Source: Rhizobium rhizogenes NBRC 13257 (GTDB lineage: Bacteria > Pseudomonadota > Alphaproteobacteria > Rhizobiales > Rhizobiaceae). From it: a stretch of DNA of 64,000 nt. A program made the position numbers and the translations under genes. Positions within the stretch are counted from its first letter, which is position 1; every line of letters starts with the position of its first letter. The DNA lies in contig NZ_BAYX01000003.1 in assembly GCF_000696095.1 (NCBI RefSeq), positions 186,001 to 250,000 on the forward strand, given 5' to 3'. This document shows, piece by piece, positions 1 to 8,776 of the stretch. The notes beneath the pieces are model-generated. The model saw nothing but the letters and a program-made list of their open reading frames with translations. It made no database searches and was not told where the DNA came from.

Positions 1-756
1 ACGACAGACCTGGCCCAGACTGTTCCGGCGACCGTGGAGCTGGTGCTCGTCTCCGTGATCTTCATGTTTGTGGTCGCCATTCCGCTGGGCGTCATCACCG
101 CGCATTACCGCGATCGCTCCTGGGATCATATCGGGCGGGTCCTATCCCTGACGGGCGTGACGATTCCAAGTTTTCTGTTTGCGATCAGCCTGCAACTGCT
201 GGCGGCGCGCTACCTTCCCGGTTGGCCGATCATCGGCAGGATCGATCACACGTTGAACTGGCAAGGCGGTCCCACGGGTTTCCTGTTGCTCGACGGGCTG
301 CTGGCGGGACGTTTCGATGTCATGCTGAACGCGCTGCAACACCTGGCACTGCCGGCTTTCGCGCTCTCCATGGCGGGTATCGGGCAGATCACCCGGATCA
401 CCCGGTCCTCGATGATCGAGAACCAGCGCAAGGATCACGTCTTGACGCTGCAAAGCTTCGGCGTACCGGAACGCGTCATCATCTTTCGCTATTTGCTCAA
501 GCTCTCCTCTATCGCGCCGCTGACCATTATGGGCCTCGAATTCGCATCGCTGATCGGCAATGCCTTCGTCATCGAAATGGTTTTCGCCTGGGGTGGCTTT
601 GCCTCTTACGGGCTGACCGCGATCCTGCAGAAGGATCTCAATGCCATCACCGCCGTGGTGCTGGTGGCCGGGCTGTTTTTCATCGTTGCGAACCTGATCG
701 TGGACGTCCTGATCTCGATCATTGACCCGCGCCTGCGCCGCAAGGAGGCACGTTGA
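1..756 (+). CDS. Peptide-type ABC transporter permease (DppB/OppB-like), 5' end outside window
   Basis: Inner-membrane permease subunit of a dipeptide/oligopeptide-type ABC importer. The reading frame is open from the first base, so the true start lies upstream; 251 residues are visible and the N-terminal helix is missing. Several hydrophobic membrane segments are visible. The cytoplasmic coupling (EAA-type) loop is around visible residues 140-165, and the C-terminus ends in the IIDPRLRRK tail typical of DppB-like permeases. Its stop codon overlaps the next start (TGATG), which indicates translational coupling with the second permease. An AAGGAGG ribosome site for that gene lies inside the last codons here. 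The substrate is not evident; the linked HyuA, DUF917 and dipeptidase genes suggest small peptides or cyclic amides (inference). Confidence 0.9.
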   Translation, partial: TTDLAQTVPATVELVLVSVIFMFVVAIPLGVITAHYRDRSWDHIGRVLSLTGVTIPSFLFAISLQLLAARYLPGWPIIGRIDHTLNWQGGPTGFLLLDGLLAGRFDVMLNALQHLALPAFALSMAGIGQITRITRSSMIENQRKDHVLTLQSFGVPERVIIFRYLLKLSSIAPLTIMGLEFASLIGNAFVIEMVFAWGGFASYGLTAILQKDLNAITAVVLVAGLFFIVANLIVDVLISIIDPRLRRKEAR

Positions 757-1637
757 TGGCCGATATGAATATGCTCGACGCTTCCGATCGGGGACTGAGC
801 GACGGTTACATGATGTGGTATCGCTTCAGCCGCAATCCGGCTGCGGTGATCGGTACGTTGATGCTGATCTCGGTTGTCATACTGGCGGTTTTCGCGCCGT
901 GGCTGACGCCCTATCCGAAGCATGTGGGTGCGGTCGTCGATTTCCGTGCGCGGCATATGCCGCCGGACCTGACGCATTGGTTCGGCACGGACAAGGCGGG
1001 CCGCGATATCTTCTCGCGGACGGTCTTTGGTCTGCGCGTCTCGCTTCTTCTCGTGATCGGCGTGCTTGGTATTTCGGTGCCGGTGGGCACGGTGCTCGGC
1101 CTAATCGCGGGTTATTTCGGCGGCTGGGTCGAGAAGGTCATCACCGGGCTAACAAATGTAATGTTGGCGATGCCGCCTCTCGTGATGGCCCTTGCCGTGT
1201 CCAACCTGCTCGAGCCAACGCTGATGAACGCGATGATCGCAATCACGCTTCTGTGGTGGACGTGGCATGCGCGGCTGATCTATTCGGTCTCCAAATCGGT
1301 CGCCTCCGAGGACTTCATCGAAGCCGCCCGCCTTGCCGGCGCCGGTCCGATGCACATCCTGTTTCGCGAGATCCTGCCGAATTGCGTCGCGGTGATCTCG
1401 GTGAAGACGACGCTGGATGCGGCCTTCGTGATCCTGTTCGGTGCGACGCTCAGCTTCCTCGGTTTCGGCGTCAAGCCACCGACACCCGACCTTGGCTCCA
1501 TGGTCGCCGACGGGCGGCAGTTCATGCCCGATTACTGGTGGGAGGTGCTCTGCCCGGGCGCGGCCGTTTTCTATGTGACGCTCGGGTTCAATCTTCTCGG
1601 CGACGGCTTGCGCGACATGTTCGATGTGGAGAGCTGA
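756..1637 (+). CDS. Peptide-type ABC transporter permease (DppC/OppC-like)
   Basis: Second inner-membrane permease of the peptide-type importer, 293 residues. The start chosen is the ATG at 756, overlapping the upstream TGA by one base, with AAGGAGG about 7 bases before it; a TTG one codon earlier is less likely. An N-terminal membrane helix (about 30-50) is followed by the conserved HWFGTDKAGRD segment near residue 75, diagnostic of OppC-type permeases, and a cytoplasmic coupling loop (EAARLAGAGP) near 190. The C-terminus LLGDGLRDMFD is also typical. It would pair with the upstream permease and the double ATPase downstream. Confidence 0.93.
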   Translation: MADMNMLDASDRGLSDGYMMWYRFSRNPAAVIGTLMLISVVILAVFAPWLTPYPKHVGAVVDFRARHMPPDLTHWFGTDKAGRDIFSRTVFGLRVSLLLVIGVLGISVPVGTVLGLIAGYFGGWVEKVITGLTNVMLAMPPLVMALAVSNLLEPTLMNAMIAITLLWWTWHARLIYSVSKSVASEDFIEAARLAGAGPMHILFREILPNCVAVISVKTTLDAAFVILFGATLSFLGFGVKPPTPDLGSMVADGRQFMPDYWWEVLCPGAAVFYVTLGFNLLGDGLRDMFDVES

Positions 1638-1641
1638 GCCC

Positions 1642-3288
1642 ATGGCCGAACCGCTTCTGAAAGTCGAGGCCCTCAATGTCTCTTTCACGACCTACGGCCG
1701 CACCCGGCAGGTGCTGCGCGATGTGGGCTTCACCGTGGCCGCCGGAGAGCGCGTCGCGCTGATCGGCGAAACCGGATCGGGCAAGTCGGTGACGGCGAAG
1801 GCGATCATCGGCACTCTGCCGAAGAATGCGGCGATCGGCTCAGGCACGATCGCGGTTGCGGGGCGTAACGTACTCACCATGCCTCGATCCGAGCGCGAAG
1901 CGCTGAAGGGCACGGCGTTCTCGCTGATCATGCAGGACCCGCTTTCGTCCTTCAATCCGGTGTTCAAGATCGGCACGCATCTCGATGACGTCATGCGCTT
2001 TGCCGACAAGCGCGATGGCGTGGTCTCGTCCAGGGCGGATCGCCGCCTGCGCATCGCGGCGGTGCTGCGTCGGGTTCAGCTTGCCGACGGCGAGCGCGTA
2101 ATGAACGCCTATCCGTCGGAACTCTCAGGCGGCATGCGTCAGCGCGTGCTGATCGGGCTTGCGCTGCTGCATCAGCCGAAGCTCTTGATTGCCGACGAAC
2201 CCGGCACGGCGCTCGATGTGACCACGCAGGACGAGATCCTGAACCTTATCAACCAGCTGGTCGTCGAGGAGAACATGGCTCTCCTGATGATCACCCACAA
2301 TCTCGGCGTCGTGCGCAAGGTCGCGGACCGGGTCGTGGTCATGCATCATGGCGATATCGTCGAGGCCGGTCCTTGCACCGAGATTCTGCATAGCCCGAAA
2401 CAGCCCTATACCAAGGCGCTCCTCGAGGCGGTGCCGCCGCTTTACGGCCGGCGCGTCATCGACCTGCCGCAAAGCGATCGCGCTCCCATCGTCAAGGTCG
2501 AGGCATTGAACAAGGTCTATGGCCGGCGGCCCGGCTTCCATGCCGTGCGTGACGTGAACCTGACATTGCGCGAGGGCGAAATTTTCGGGCTTGCCGGCGA
2601 GTCCGGCTCGGGCAAGACCTCGGTGGCTCGCATCATCATGGGCCTGTCGCGCCCGACTTCGGGAAGCATCACCATCGACGCTCCCGCGCCGGGGCATGGC
2701 AAGCGATTGACCCAGATCGTCTACCAGAACCCTGGCACCTCGCTGAACCCGAAGCGCACGGTGAAGCAGACGCTTGCCCTGCCGCTGAAATCCATCGGCA
2801 TGGATGGGCCGACGCGGGAGGCGCGAATGAGCGAGCTGATGGATCTCGTTCGTCTGCCGCAATCCTATCTTGCGAAGTATCCGCACGAACTTTCAGGCGG
2901 CCAGAAGCAGCGCGTGGCCATCGCTCGCGCGCTTGCGGCCGAGCCGAAGATCCTGATCCTGGACGAGCCCACCGCTGCCCTAGATGTCTCGGTGCAGAAG
3001 ACGGTGATCGAACTGCTCCTGCAATTGCGCCGGGATCTCGGTCTCACCTACCTGATGATCTCGCATGATCTTTCGCTGATGCGGAATTTCTGCTCGCGCA
3101 TTGCCATCATGCTGCGTGGCGAGATCGTCGAAGAGGGGCCGACGCCCGAGGTCTTTGCTGAGCCCAACCATCCCTACACCCGCGCGCTGATTGCCGCGAT
3201 CCCCGTCGTCACCGACGAGGAGGAGCGCCTGAAACCCGTCGTGACCCAGGAAGAGCGCATGCGCTTCCTCGTGAAAACCATAGATTGA
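1642..3288 (+). CDS. Peptide-type ABC transporter, double ATPase (DppD-DppF fused in one chain)
   Basis: Cytoplasmic ATPase of 548 residues holding two full nucleotide-binding domains, so one polypeptide replaces separate DppD and DppF. Domain 1: Walker A GETGSGKS at 42-49, signature LSGGMRQR near 160, Walker B LLIADEP. Domain 2: Walker A GESGSGKT near 320, signature LSGGQKQR near 420, Walker B ILILDEP. Each domain is followed by the short C-terminal region typical of oligopeptide transporter ATPases (HSPKQPYTKALLEAVPPL and the equivalent near the end). The start is the ATG at 1642, four bases after the permease stop; earlier in-frame codons lie inside the permease gene. This one-chain arrangement is common in alphaproteobacteria. 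Confidence 0.93.
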   Translation: MAEPLLKVEALNVSFTTYGRTRQVLRDVGFTVAAGERVALIGETGSGKSVTAKAIIGTLPKNAAIGSGTIAVAGRNVLTMPRSEREALKGTAFSLIMQDPLSSFNPVFKIGTHLDDVMRFADKRDGVVSSRADRRLRIAAVLRRVQLADGERVMNAYPSELSGGMRQRVLIGLALLHQPKLLIADEPGTALDVTTQDEILNLINQLVVEENMALLMITHNLGVVRKVADRVVVMHHGDIVEAGPCTEILHSPKQPYTKALLEAVPPLYGRRVIDLPQSDRAPIVKVEALNKVYGRRPGFHAVRDVNLTLREGEIFGLAGESGSGKTSVARIIMGLSRPTSGSITIDAPAPGHGKRLTQIVYQNPGTSLNPKRTVKQTLALPLKSIGMDGPTREARMSELMDLVRLPQSYLAKYPHELSGGQKQRVAIARALAAEPKILILDEPTAALDVSVQKTVIELLLQLRRDLGLTYLMISHDLSLMRNFCSRIAIMLRGEIVEEGPTPEVFAEPNHPYTRALIAAIPVVTDEEERLKPVVTQEERMRFLVKTID

Positions 3289-3305
3289 TCGAAGAGGAGC
3301 CTGAC

Positions 3306-4862
3306 GTGTATCGCGTTGGAATTGACGTCGGCGGCACCAATACGGACGCTGTCGTACTGAATGGAAAGACCGTGCTGGCGGGGGTTAAGGCCTCGACGAC
3401 CGAAGACGTGACGTCGGGCGTGATCGAAGCACTCGAAAAGGTGATCGAAGCGTCCGGTATCGACCGGGCGCGGATCGCGGCTGTCATGATCGGTACGACG
3501 CATTTTACCAATGCGGTGATCGAGCGGCGTCACATGGACGAAGTCGCGGCGATCCGCCTTAGCCTGCCGTCGGGTGCCGGCCTGCCGCCGATGGTCGACT
3601 GGCCCGATGATCTCCGCGAGATCGTCGGAAATCACGGCTATCAGGTAAAGGGCGGCTATGAATTCGACGGCCGCGAACTCTCGCCGCTCGACGAGGACGC
3701 CATCATCCGGATCGCGGGCGACATCCGCGCCAAGGGTCTGAAGGCAGCAGCGGTCACCTGCGTCTTCAGTGGCATCAATGACGCGATGGAGCTCCGCGCC
3801 AAGGAGATTTTGCAACAGCATTGCCCGGGTCTGCCGGTTGTGATGTCGAAGGATATCGGTCGCCATGGCCTGATTGCCCGCGAGAGTGCCACGATCATGA
3901 ATGCCAGTCTCCTGTCGCTCGCGGATCGCACGGTGGCGGCATTCGGCAAGGCACTGACGGCTGCGGGGATACCCTGCCCATTTTATATTACGCAGAACGA
4001 CGGCACACTGATGGCCGCTGACGTCGTGCGCGGCTTCCCGGTACTGACCTTCGCCTCCGGCCCGACCAATTCGATGCGGGGCGCGGCATTCCTGACCGGC
4101 ATCAAGGATGCCGTTGTCGTCGATGTCGGCGGCACCACCTCGGATGTGGGCTCCCTTTCGCACGGCTTCCCGCGCCAGGCCTCGACCACGGTCGATATCG
4201 GCGGCGTGCGTACGAATTTCCGAATGCCCGATGTGTTTTCCATTGGCCTGGGCGGCGGCTCGCTGGTCGTCAGAGGTGATGCTGGCCTGACCGTGGGACC
4301 AAAGTCGGTGGGCTACCGCGTTCGCAAGGAAGCCCTGTGCTTCGGCGGCACGACGCTGACCGCGACCGATATCGCCGTCGCCTCCGGCAAGGCCGATGTG
4401 GGTGACAGGGCGCTGGTCGAAAACCTCGACAAGGTGCTGGTCGATGCGGCCGTCGCGAAGATCGATGCGATGCTCGAAGCCTGCGTCGAGCGCAGCCGCA
4501 TCTCGTCGACGCCTGTACCGGTGATAGCGGTCGGTGGCGGGTCCATCCTCATGCCCGACCGTATCGGTGAATTGGAGGTGATCCGGCCTGAGAATTTCGC
4601 CGTGGCAAATGCCGTCGGCGCCGCCATCGCGCAGATCAGCGGCGAGACGGACCGCGTCTTCTCGCTAATCGACGGACGCACGCGCGAAAGTGCGCTCGCA
4701 GAAGCGGAAGCGGAAGCGCGTGAGAAAGCGATCGCTGCCGGCGCGCTTGCCGAAACGCTTGAAGTCATCGAGCGAGAGGACATGCCGCTTGCCTATCTGC
4801 CGGGCAACGCCACGCGCATTCATGTCAAAGTCGTCGGAGAGATGGGAGGCGATCATGCCTGA
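3306..4862 (+). CDS. HyuA-like hydantoinase/oxoprolinase family protein, copy 1
   Basis: Cytoplasmic protein of 518 residues related to the A subunit of ATP-dependent hydantoinases and 5-oxoprolinases. The N-terminal GIDVGGTNTD (about 5-14) and a second VDVGGTTSDVG near 275 are the phosphate-binding loops of the ASKHA ATPase fold shared by this family. Further conserved parts are GTTHFTNAV near 65, FASGPTNSMRGA near 250 and VGGGSILMPD near 410. No HyuB subunit is encoded nearby; a DUF917 gene follows instead. The start is the GTG at 3306, six bases after GAGGAG; an in-frame TTG at 3285 would overlap the ATPase gene and has no ribosome site. The family opens cyclic imide or amide rings at the cost of ATP; the substrate here is not known. 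Confidence 0.85.
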   Translation: MYRVGIDVGGTNTDAVVLNGKTVLAGVKASTTEDVTSGVIEALEKVIEASGIDRARIAAVMIGTTHFTNAVIERRHMDEVAAIRLSLPSGAGLPPMVDWPDDLREIVGNHGYQVKGGYEFDGRELSPLDEDAIIRIAGDIRAKGLKAAAVTCVFSGINDAMELRAKEILQQHCPGLPVVMSKDIGRHGLIARESATIMNASLLSLADRTVAAFGKALTAAGIPCPFYITQNDGTLMAADVVRGFPVLTFASGPTNSMRGAAFLTGIKDAVVVDVGGTTSDVGSLSHGFPRQASTTVDIGGVRTNFRMPDVFSIGLGGGSLVVRGDAGLTVGPKSVGYRVRKEALCFGGTTLTATDIAVASGKADVGDRALVENLDKVLVDAAVAKIDAMLEACVERSRISSTPVPVIAVGGGSILMPDRIGELEVIRPENFAVANAVGAAIAQISGETDRVFSLIDGRTRESALAEAEAEAREKAIAAGALAETLEVIEREDMPLAYLPGNATRIHVKVVGEMGGDHA

Positions 4863-5988
4863 GACGCGCAAGCTGAAGTATGACGAAGCCGTCCTGCGCA
4901 CGCTGACACCGGAAGACCTCGACGCGCTGGAGATCGGTGCCGGCATTCTCGGCACCGGCGGCGGCGGCAATCCGTATCAGGGCAAGCTTCTCGCGCTTGA
5001 GGCGATGAAGGCCGGTTACGAGATGAAGGTTCTCGCGACCGACAGTATCGAGCCGGATGCGCTGTGCATGTCCATCGGCGGCATCGGGGCACCTGTTGTC
5101 GGCGTGGAACGCATCCGCGAGGGACGCGAGGGGCTGCGATGCCTGCGCGCGATGGAGGAGCTGATCCGCACGCCGATCGATGCCATCGTCTGCGAGGAAA
5201 TCGGCGGCTCGAATGCGATGAACCCTCTGGTCACGGCGGCGCTTGGTGGGTTGCCCGTCCTGGATTGCGACGGCATGGGCCGGGCCTTTCCCGAAATGCA
5301 GATGACCACCTTCTCGATCTATGGTCACAGCTCGACGCCTTCGGTGATGTGCGATCTGCATGGCAACGCCGTGATCTTCAGCCATGCCGTGTCCGAGGTC
5401 TGGCACGAGCGTATGGCGCGCGCCTGCGTCGTGGCCCAGGGCGGCGGCGCCATGCTGGCGACGGCGCCGATGCAGGCGCACTACGTCCACCAATACGGCA
5501 TTCCGAAAAGCTATACCAAGGCAATCGCGCTCGGCGAAGCGGTGATCCGCGCGCGCAAAGCACAGGAAGACCCGATCGCGGCGGTCTGTGCGCTTGAGGG
5601 TGGCCGACGCATCTTCAACGGCAAGATCACCGATCTGAAGCGCCATTTGCGTGGCGGCTTTGCCGTTGGTGACATGGAGCTTGCGGGCTTTGACGATTGC
5701 GTCGGTCAGACGGCGAGCGTGGCGATCCAGAACGAATTTCTGATCTTCCGCCGGGACGGCGAGGTCGAGGTCTGCGTGCCCGATCTGATCGTCCTGCTCG
5801 ATGTCGACACGGGTTATCCGATCACCACCGAAATGCTGCGCTACGGCCAGCGCGTCGCCGTGGTCGCCATCCCCTGTCACGAGCTGCTGCGCAGTGCGCG
5901 CGCGCTCGATGTCGTCGGCCCGTCGGCTTTCGGCTATCGCGAGATCACCTATTCACCGCTGCCTGCTCCTACGGGGACAGCAGCATAA
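4855..5988 (+). CDS. DUF917 (S-methyl-thiohydantoin desulfurase-like) protein, copy 1
   Basis: Cytoplasmic protein of 377 residues of the DUF917 family, whose Pfam name now refers to S-methyl thiohydantoin desulfurase. The family glycine loop GTGGGGNP is at 33-40, followed by GGIGAPVVG, the EIGGSNAM segment and DGMGRAFPEMQM. The C-terminal half carries PDLIVLLD and RYGQRVAVVAIP, also shared with copy 2. The start is the ATG at 4855 with GGGAGG about 5 bases upstream; it overlaps the HyuA stop by eight bases. HyuA and DUF917 genes are often adjacent, so the two proteins probably act together on one cyclic substrate (inference). Copy 2 lies at 7700 and is clearly diverged rather than a recent duplicate. 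Confidence 0.85.
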   Translation: MPETRKLKYDEAVLRTLTPEDLDALEIGAGILGTGGGGNPYQGKLLALEAMKAGYEMKVLATDSIEPDALCMSIGGIGAPVVGVERIREGREGLRCLRAMEELIRTPIDAIVCEEIGGSNAMNPLVTAALGGLPVLDCDGMGRAFPEMQMTTFSIYGHSSTPSVMCDLHGNAVIFSHAVSEVWHERMARACVVAQGGGAMLATAPMQAHYVHQYGIPKSYTKAIALGEAVIRARKAQEDPIAAVCALEGGRRIFNGKITDLKRHLRGGFAVGDMELAGFDDCVGQTASVAIQNEFLIFRRDGEVEVCVPDLIVLLDVDTGYPITTEMLRYGQRVAVVAIPCHELLRSARALDVVGPSAFGYREITYSPLPAPTGTAA

Positions 5989-6035
5989 CCATAAGCGGGG
6001 CAATTCCAGTTCCCGCATCCAAGAGGAGAACGTGA

Positions 6036-7631
6036 ATGAAGATGGGTTCCAATAGTTTGCGCCTTGCCGCACTGTTCCTCGGCACGGCCATGGCGCTGCC
6101 GCTGACCTCGGTTGCGGCTTCGGCGGCCGACAAGGTGTCGATTGCCGTCAATACAATGCAGATCTTCAGCTCGCTCGACCCGGCGAAGGTCACCGACTAT
6201 ACCGGCTACATGGCCATCGTGAACATGTATGACGGCCTGACGACGGTAAGCCCTTCGGGCGACATCGTCCCCCATCTGGCAAAATCATGGGACATCGCGC
6301 CGGACGGGCTGACCTACACCTTCCATCTGCGTGATGATGCCAAATTCCAGGACGGCACGCCGCTCAAGGCTTCGGACTTTGTCTGGTCGATCCGGCGTCT
6401 GCTCGGCATCAACAAGGGGCCGTCGAACCTTGTCGTCGGCCTTGTGAAGCCCGAAAACATCACCGCGCCCGACGATACCACTGTTGTCATCAAGCTCGAC
6501 CGTCAGTTCTCGCCCTTCATGGCGGTGACGCCACTGATGATGGCGCTCAACGAAAAGCTGATCGAGGCCAATACGAAGCCGGACGATAAATGGGGCGAAG
6601 CCTATGTCGGCGAACATTCGGCGGGCTCTGGCCCCTACAAGCTCGTCAGCTACAACCGCTCGGCCGACATGGTGATCGCGCGTAACTCTGACTATTTCCT
6701 CGGCTGGACCAAGGGCACGCCGATCGACGAGGTGCGCTTCATTCAGACGAGCGACGATGCCACGGTGAAAGCCCTGGCCGAAAAGGGTGATCTCGGCCTT
6801 TCCTCGCACGGTATGGGCAACGACACCTATGAAACAATCGGCAAAATGCCGAACTACAAGCTGATCCAAACCGGCACGGCCGGCGGCTTCGTCATCAAGC
6901 TGAACTCCAAGGTCTATCCGACGGATGATGTCCATGTACGGCGTGCGATCGCCTATGCGACCGATTACAAGACCATTCAGGAGGCGATCTATCCAGGCTT
7001 CGACATGACCGGCCCGCTTTCGACCGCGTTCAAGGACGCCCATAGCGACGATATCCAGCCCGGCGTCTTCGACCTCGAAAAGGCCAAGGAAGAGCTTGCC
7101 AAGTCGAAGTACGCTGGCCAGAAGATCACGCTGGTCAACAGCTATGTCGCCTCGCTCGCCTTCGAGGCGGATGTGGCGCTGCTGATGCAGGCAAATCTTG
7201 AACAGATCGGCATCACGCTCGACATCAAGCCCGAGCCGTGGAACCGCATCGTCGAACTTTCCTCCAAACCGGAAACGACGCCGGCTTCGACGCAGGTCAA
7301 CATCTCGCCCAATTATCCCTCGCCGGATGCGATATTCTACAACCAGTATCACTCCAAGGCTTCAGGTACCTGGATGTCGATGGAATGGCTGCAGAATCCG
7401 GAGGTCGATGCGCTGATCGACAAGGCGCGGGCGACCACCGACGTCAAGGAACAGAATGCGGCCTATAAGGAGCTTCAGGCGAAGCTCGTCGATCTGCAGC
7501 CAGACGTTTGGGCCGTGTCGCCGAACCGCCGTTATGCCGCGAACAAATGCTTGCAAGGTTACGAGTTCATCCCGATGCAAAGCTGGGACCTGAATTTCTC
7601 GAACTTCCATTGGGACTGCAAGGCGAACTGA
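6036..7631 (+). CDS. Peptide-type ABC transporter substrate-binding protein (family 5)
   Basis: Periplasmic binding protein of 531 residues for the importer at 1-3288. A Sec signal peptide covers residues 1-30, with cleavage after AASA and before ADKV. The mature protein has the family 5 layout: YDGLTTVSPSGDIVPHLAKSW early, then TYTFHLRDDAKFQDGTPL, and GSGPYKLVSY near 205. The start ATG follows AAGAGGAGA by six bases. The gene sits between two HyuA/DUF917 pairs rather than next to the permeases, which ties both pairs to the imported compound. A weak hairpin downstream may help set separate levels for the binding protein and the enzymes. Confidence 0.92.
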   Translation: MKMGSNSLRLAALFLGTAMALPLTSVAASAADKVSIAVNTMQIFSSLDPAKVTDYTGYMAIVNMYDGLTTVSPSGDIVPHLAKSWDIAPDGLTYTFHLRDDAKFQDGTPLKASDFVWSIRRLLGINKGPSNLVVGLVKPENITAPDDTTVVIKLDRQFSPFMAVTPLMMALNEKLIEANTKPDDKWGEAYVGEHSAGSGPYKLVSYNRSADMVIARNSDYFLGWTKGTPIDEVRFIQTSDDATVKALAEKGDLGLSSHGMGNDTYETIGKMPNYKLIQTGTAGGFVIKLNSKVYPTDDVHVRRAIAYATDYKTIQEAIYPGFDMTGPLSTAFKDAHSDDIQPGVFDLEKAKEELAKSKYAGQKITLVNSYVASLAFEADVALLMQANLEQIGITLDIKPEPWNRIVELSSKPETTPASTQVNISPNYPSPDAIFYNQYHSKASGTWMSMEWLQNPEVDALIDKARATTDVKEQNAAYKELQAKLVDLQPDVWAVSPNRRYAANKCLQGYEFIPMQSWDLNFSNFHWDCKAN

Positions 7632-7654
7632 TCCTCGCATTCCAGACAAGCAGA

Positions 7655-7676
7655 CCCGGCCCGTTTTGGGGTCGGG
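7655..7676 (+). terminator. Weak intercistronic hairpin after the binding-protein gene
   Basis: CCCGGCCC, a GTTTT loop, then GGGGTCGGG form an imperfect GC-rich stem with one mismatch 24 bases after the binding-protein stop. There is no following U-run, so it is more likely a stabilising or partly attenuating hairpin than a full terminator. The next ribosome site starts 13 bases later. Confidence 0.3.
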
Positions 7677-7699
7677 AACGCTATTGCCGAAGGTGACAC

Positions 7700-8776
7700 A
7701 TGCTTCAGGAATTTTCCGAAGACGACATCGAGCCGCTTGCAACGGGTGCCTGGATTCTGGGGACCGGGGGCGGCGGCAATCCCTATATCTCGACGCTGAA
7801 CCTCCGCCGGCTCTATGCCGAGGGCCGGCGTGTTCAGGTGATGGACCCGATGGCGCTCGACGACGACGACATGGTTGCCGTCGTCTCGAAGATGGGCGCG
7901 CCGCTGGTCGGCCAGGAGCGGCTGGGCGATCCCGTTCATCTTGCCCGCGCGGTCGAGGTCATGGAGGATTACCTTGGCAAGCCCTTCCGCGCGATCATGA
8001 GCGTCGAGATTGGCGGTTCGAATGCGCTGTCCTCCTTCCTCGCCGCCGCCATGCTCGGCCGCCCGGTCGTCAACGCCGATGCGATGGGCCGCGCCTATCC
8101 GGAGGCGCAGATGACCTCCTTTGCCATCGGCAATCTGCCGATGTTCCCGCTTTCGCTGGTCGACGTGCGCGAAAATGAAGTCATCATCACCCGAGCGGCG
8201 TCGTGGAAATGGATGGAGCGGATATCGCGCAAGATCTGCACCGAGGTCGGCTCGACCGCCGCCACCTGCAAGGCGCCCCGCACCGGCCGAGAGGTCAAGG
8301 AATGGGGCATTCACTATACGATCACCAAGGCAACCGAACTCGGCCGGGTCGTGATCGAGGCGCGTGCGCGCCACGACAATCCGGTGAAGGCGGTCCTCGA
8401 CCACGAGGGCGGCAAGCAGCTGTTCCGCGGCAAGGTGATCGACGTCGCGCGCGAGACCACCGGCGGCTTCCTGCGAGGCCGCACGGTGATTGAAGGCATC
8501 GACGCGGATAAGGGTGCGCGCATGGAGCTGGCCTTCCAGAACGAATGGGCGGTCGCGTTCCGTGACGGCGAGCCCGTTGCAATGACGCCGGATCTTCTGT
8601 GCCTTCTCGACACGATTTCGGGCGGCGCGATCGGGACTGAATCGGTGCGCTACGGCCAGCGCGTGACGGTCGTGGCTCTGCCTGCCCCGAAACTTCTGAC
8701 GACACCCGCGGGGATCGCAGCCGTTGGGCCTCGTGCCTTTGGTTATGACATTGATTTCAGATCGGTATTCGCATGA
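7700..8776 (+). CDS. DUF917 (S-methyl-thiohydantoin desulfurase-like) protein, copy 2
   Basis: Cytoplasmic protein of 358 residues, the second DUF917 member of the cluster. The glycine loop GTGGGGNP is at 21-28, then KMGAPLVGQERLG, SVEIGGSNALSS and DAMGRAYPEAQM, and a C-terminal RYGQRVTVVALP. It shares the family landmarks with the protein at 4855 but differs over most positions, and it lacks about 15 N-terminal residues relative to it. The start ATG at 7700 follows GAAGGTGA by three to four bases. The stop overlaps the next HyuA start by four bases (ATGA), so expression of this pair is coupled. Gene order is DUF917 then HyuA, the reverse of the first pair. Confidence 0.85.
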   Translation: MLQEFSEDDIEPLATGAWILGTGGGGNPYISTLNLRRLYAEGRRVQVMDPMALDDDDMVAVVSKMGAPLVGQERLGDPVHLARAVEVMEDYLGKPFRAIMSVEIGGSNALSSFLAAAMLGRPVVNADAMGRAYPEAQMTSFAIGNLPMFPLSLVDVRENEVIITRAASWKWMERISRKICTEVGSTAATCKAPRTGREVKEWGIHYTITKATELGRVVIEARARHDNPVKAVLDHEGGKQLFRGKVIDVARETTGGFLRGRTVIEGIDADKGARMELAFQNEWAVAFRDGEPVAMTPDLLCLLDTISGGAIGTESVRYGQRVTVVALPAPKLLTTPAGIAAVGPRAFGYDIDFRSVFA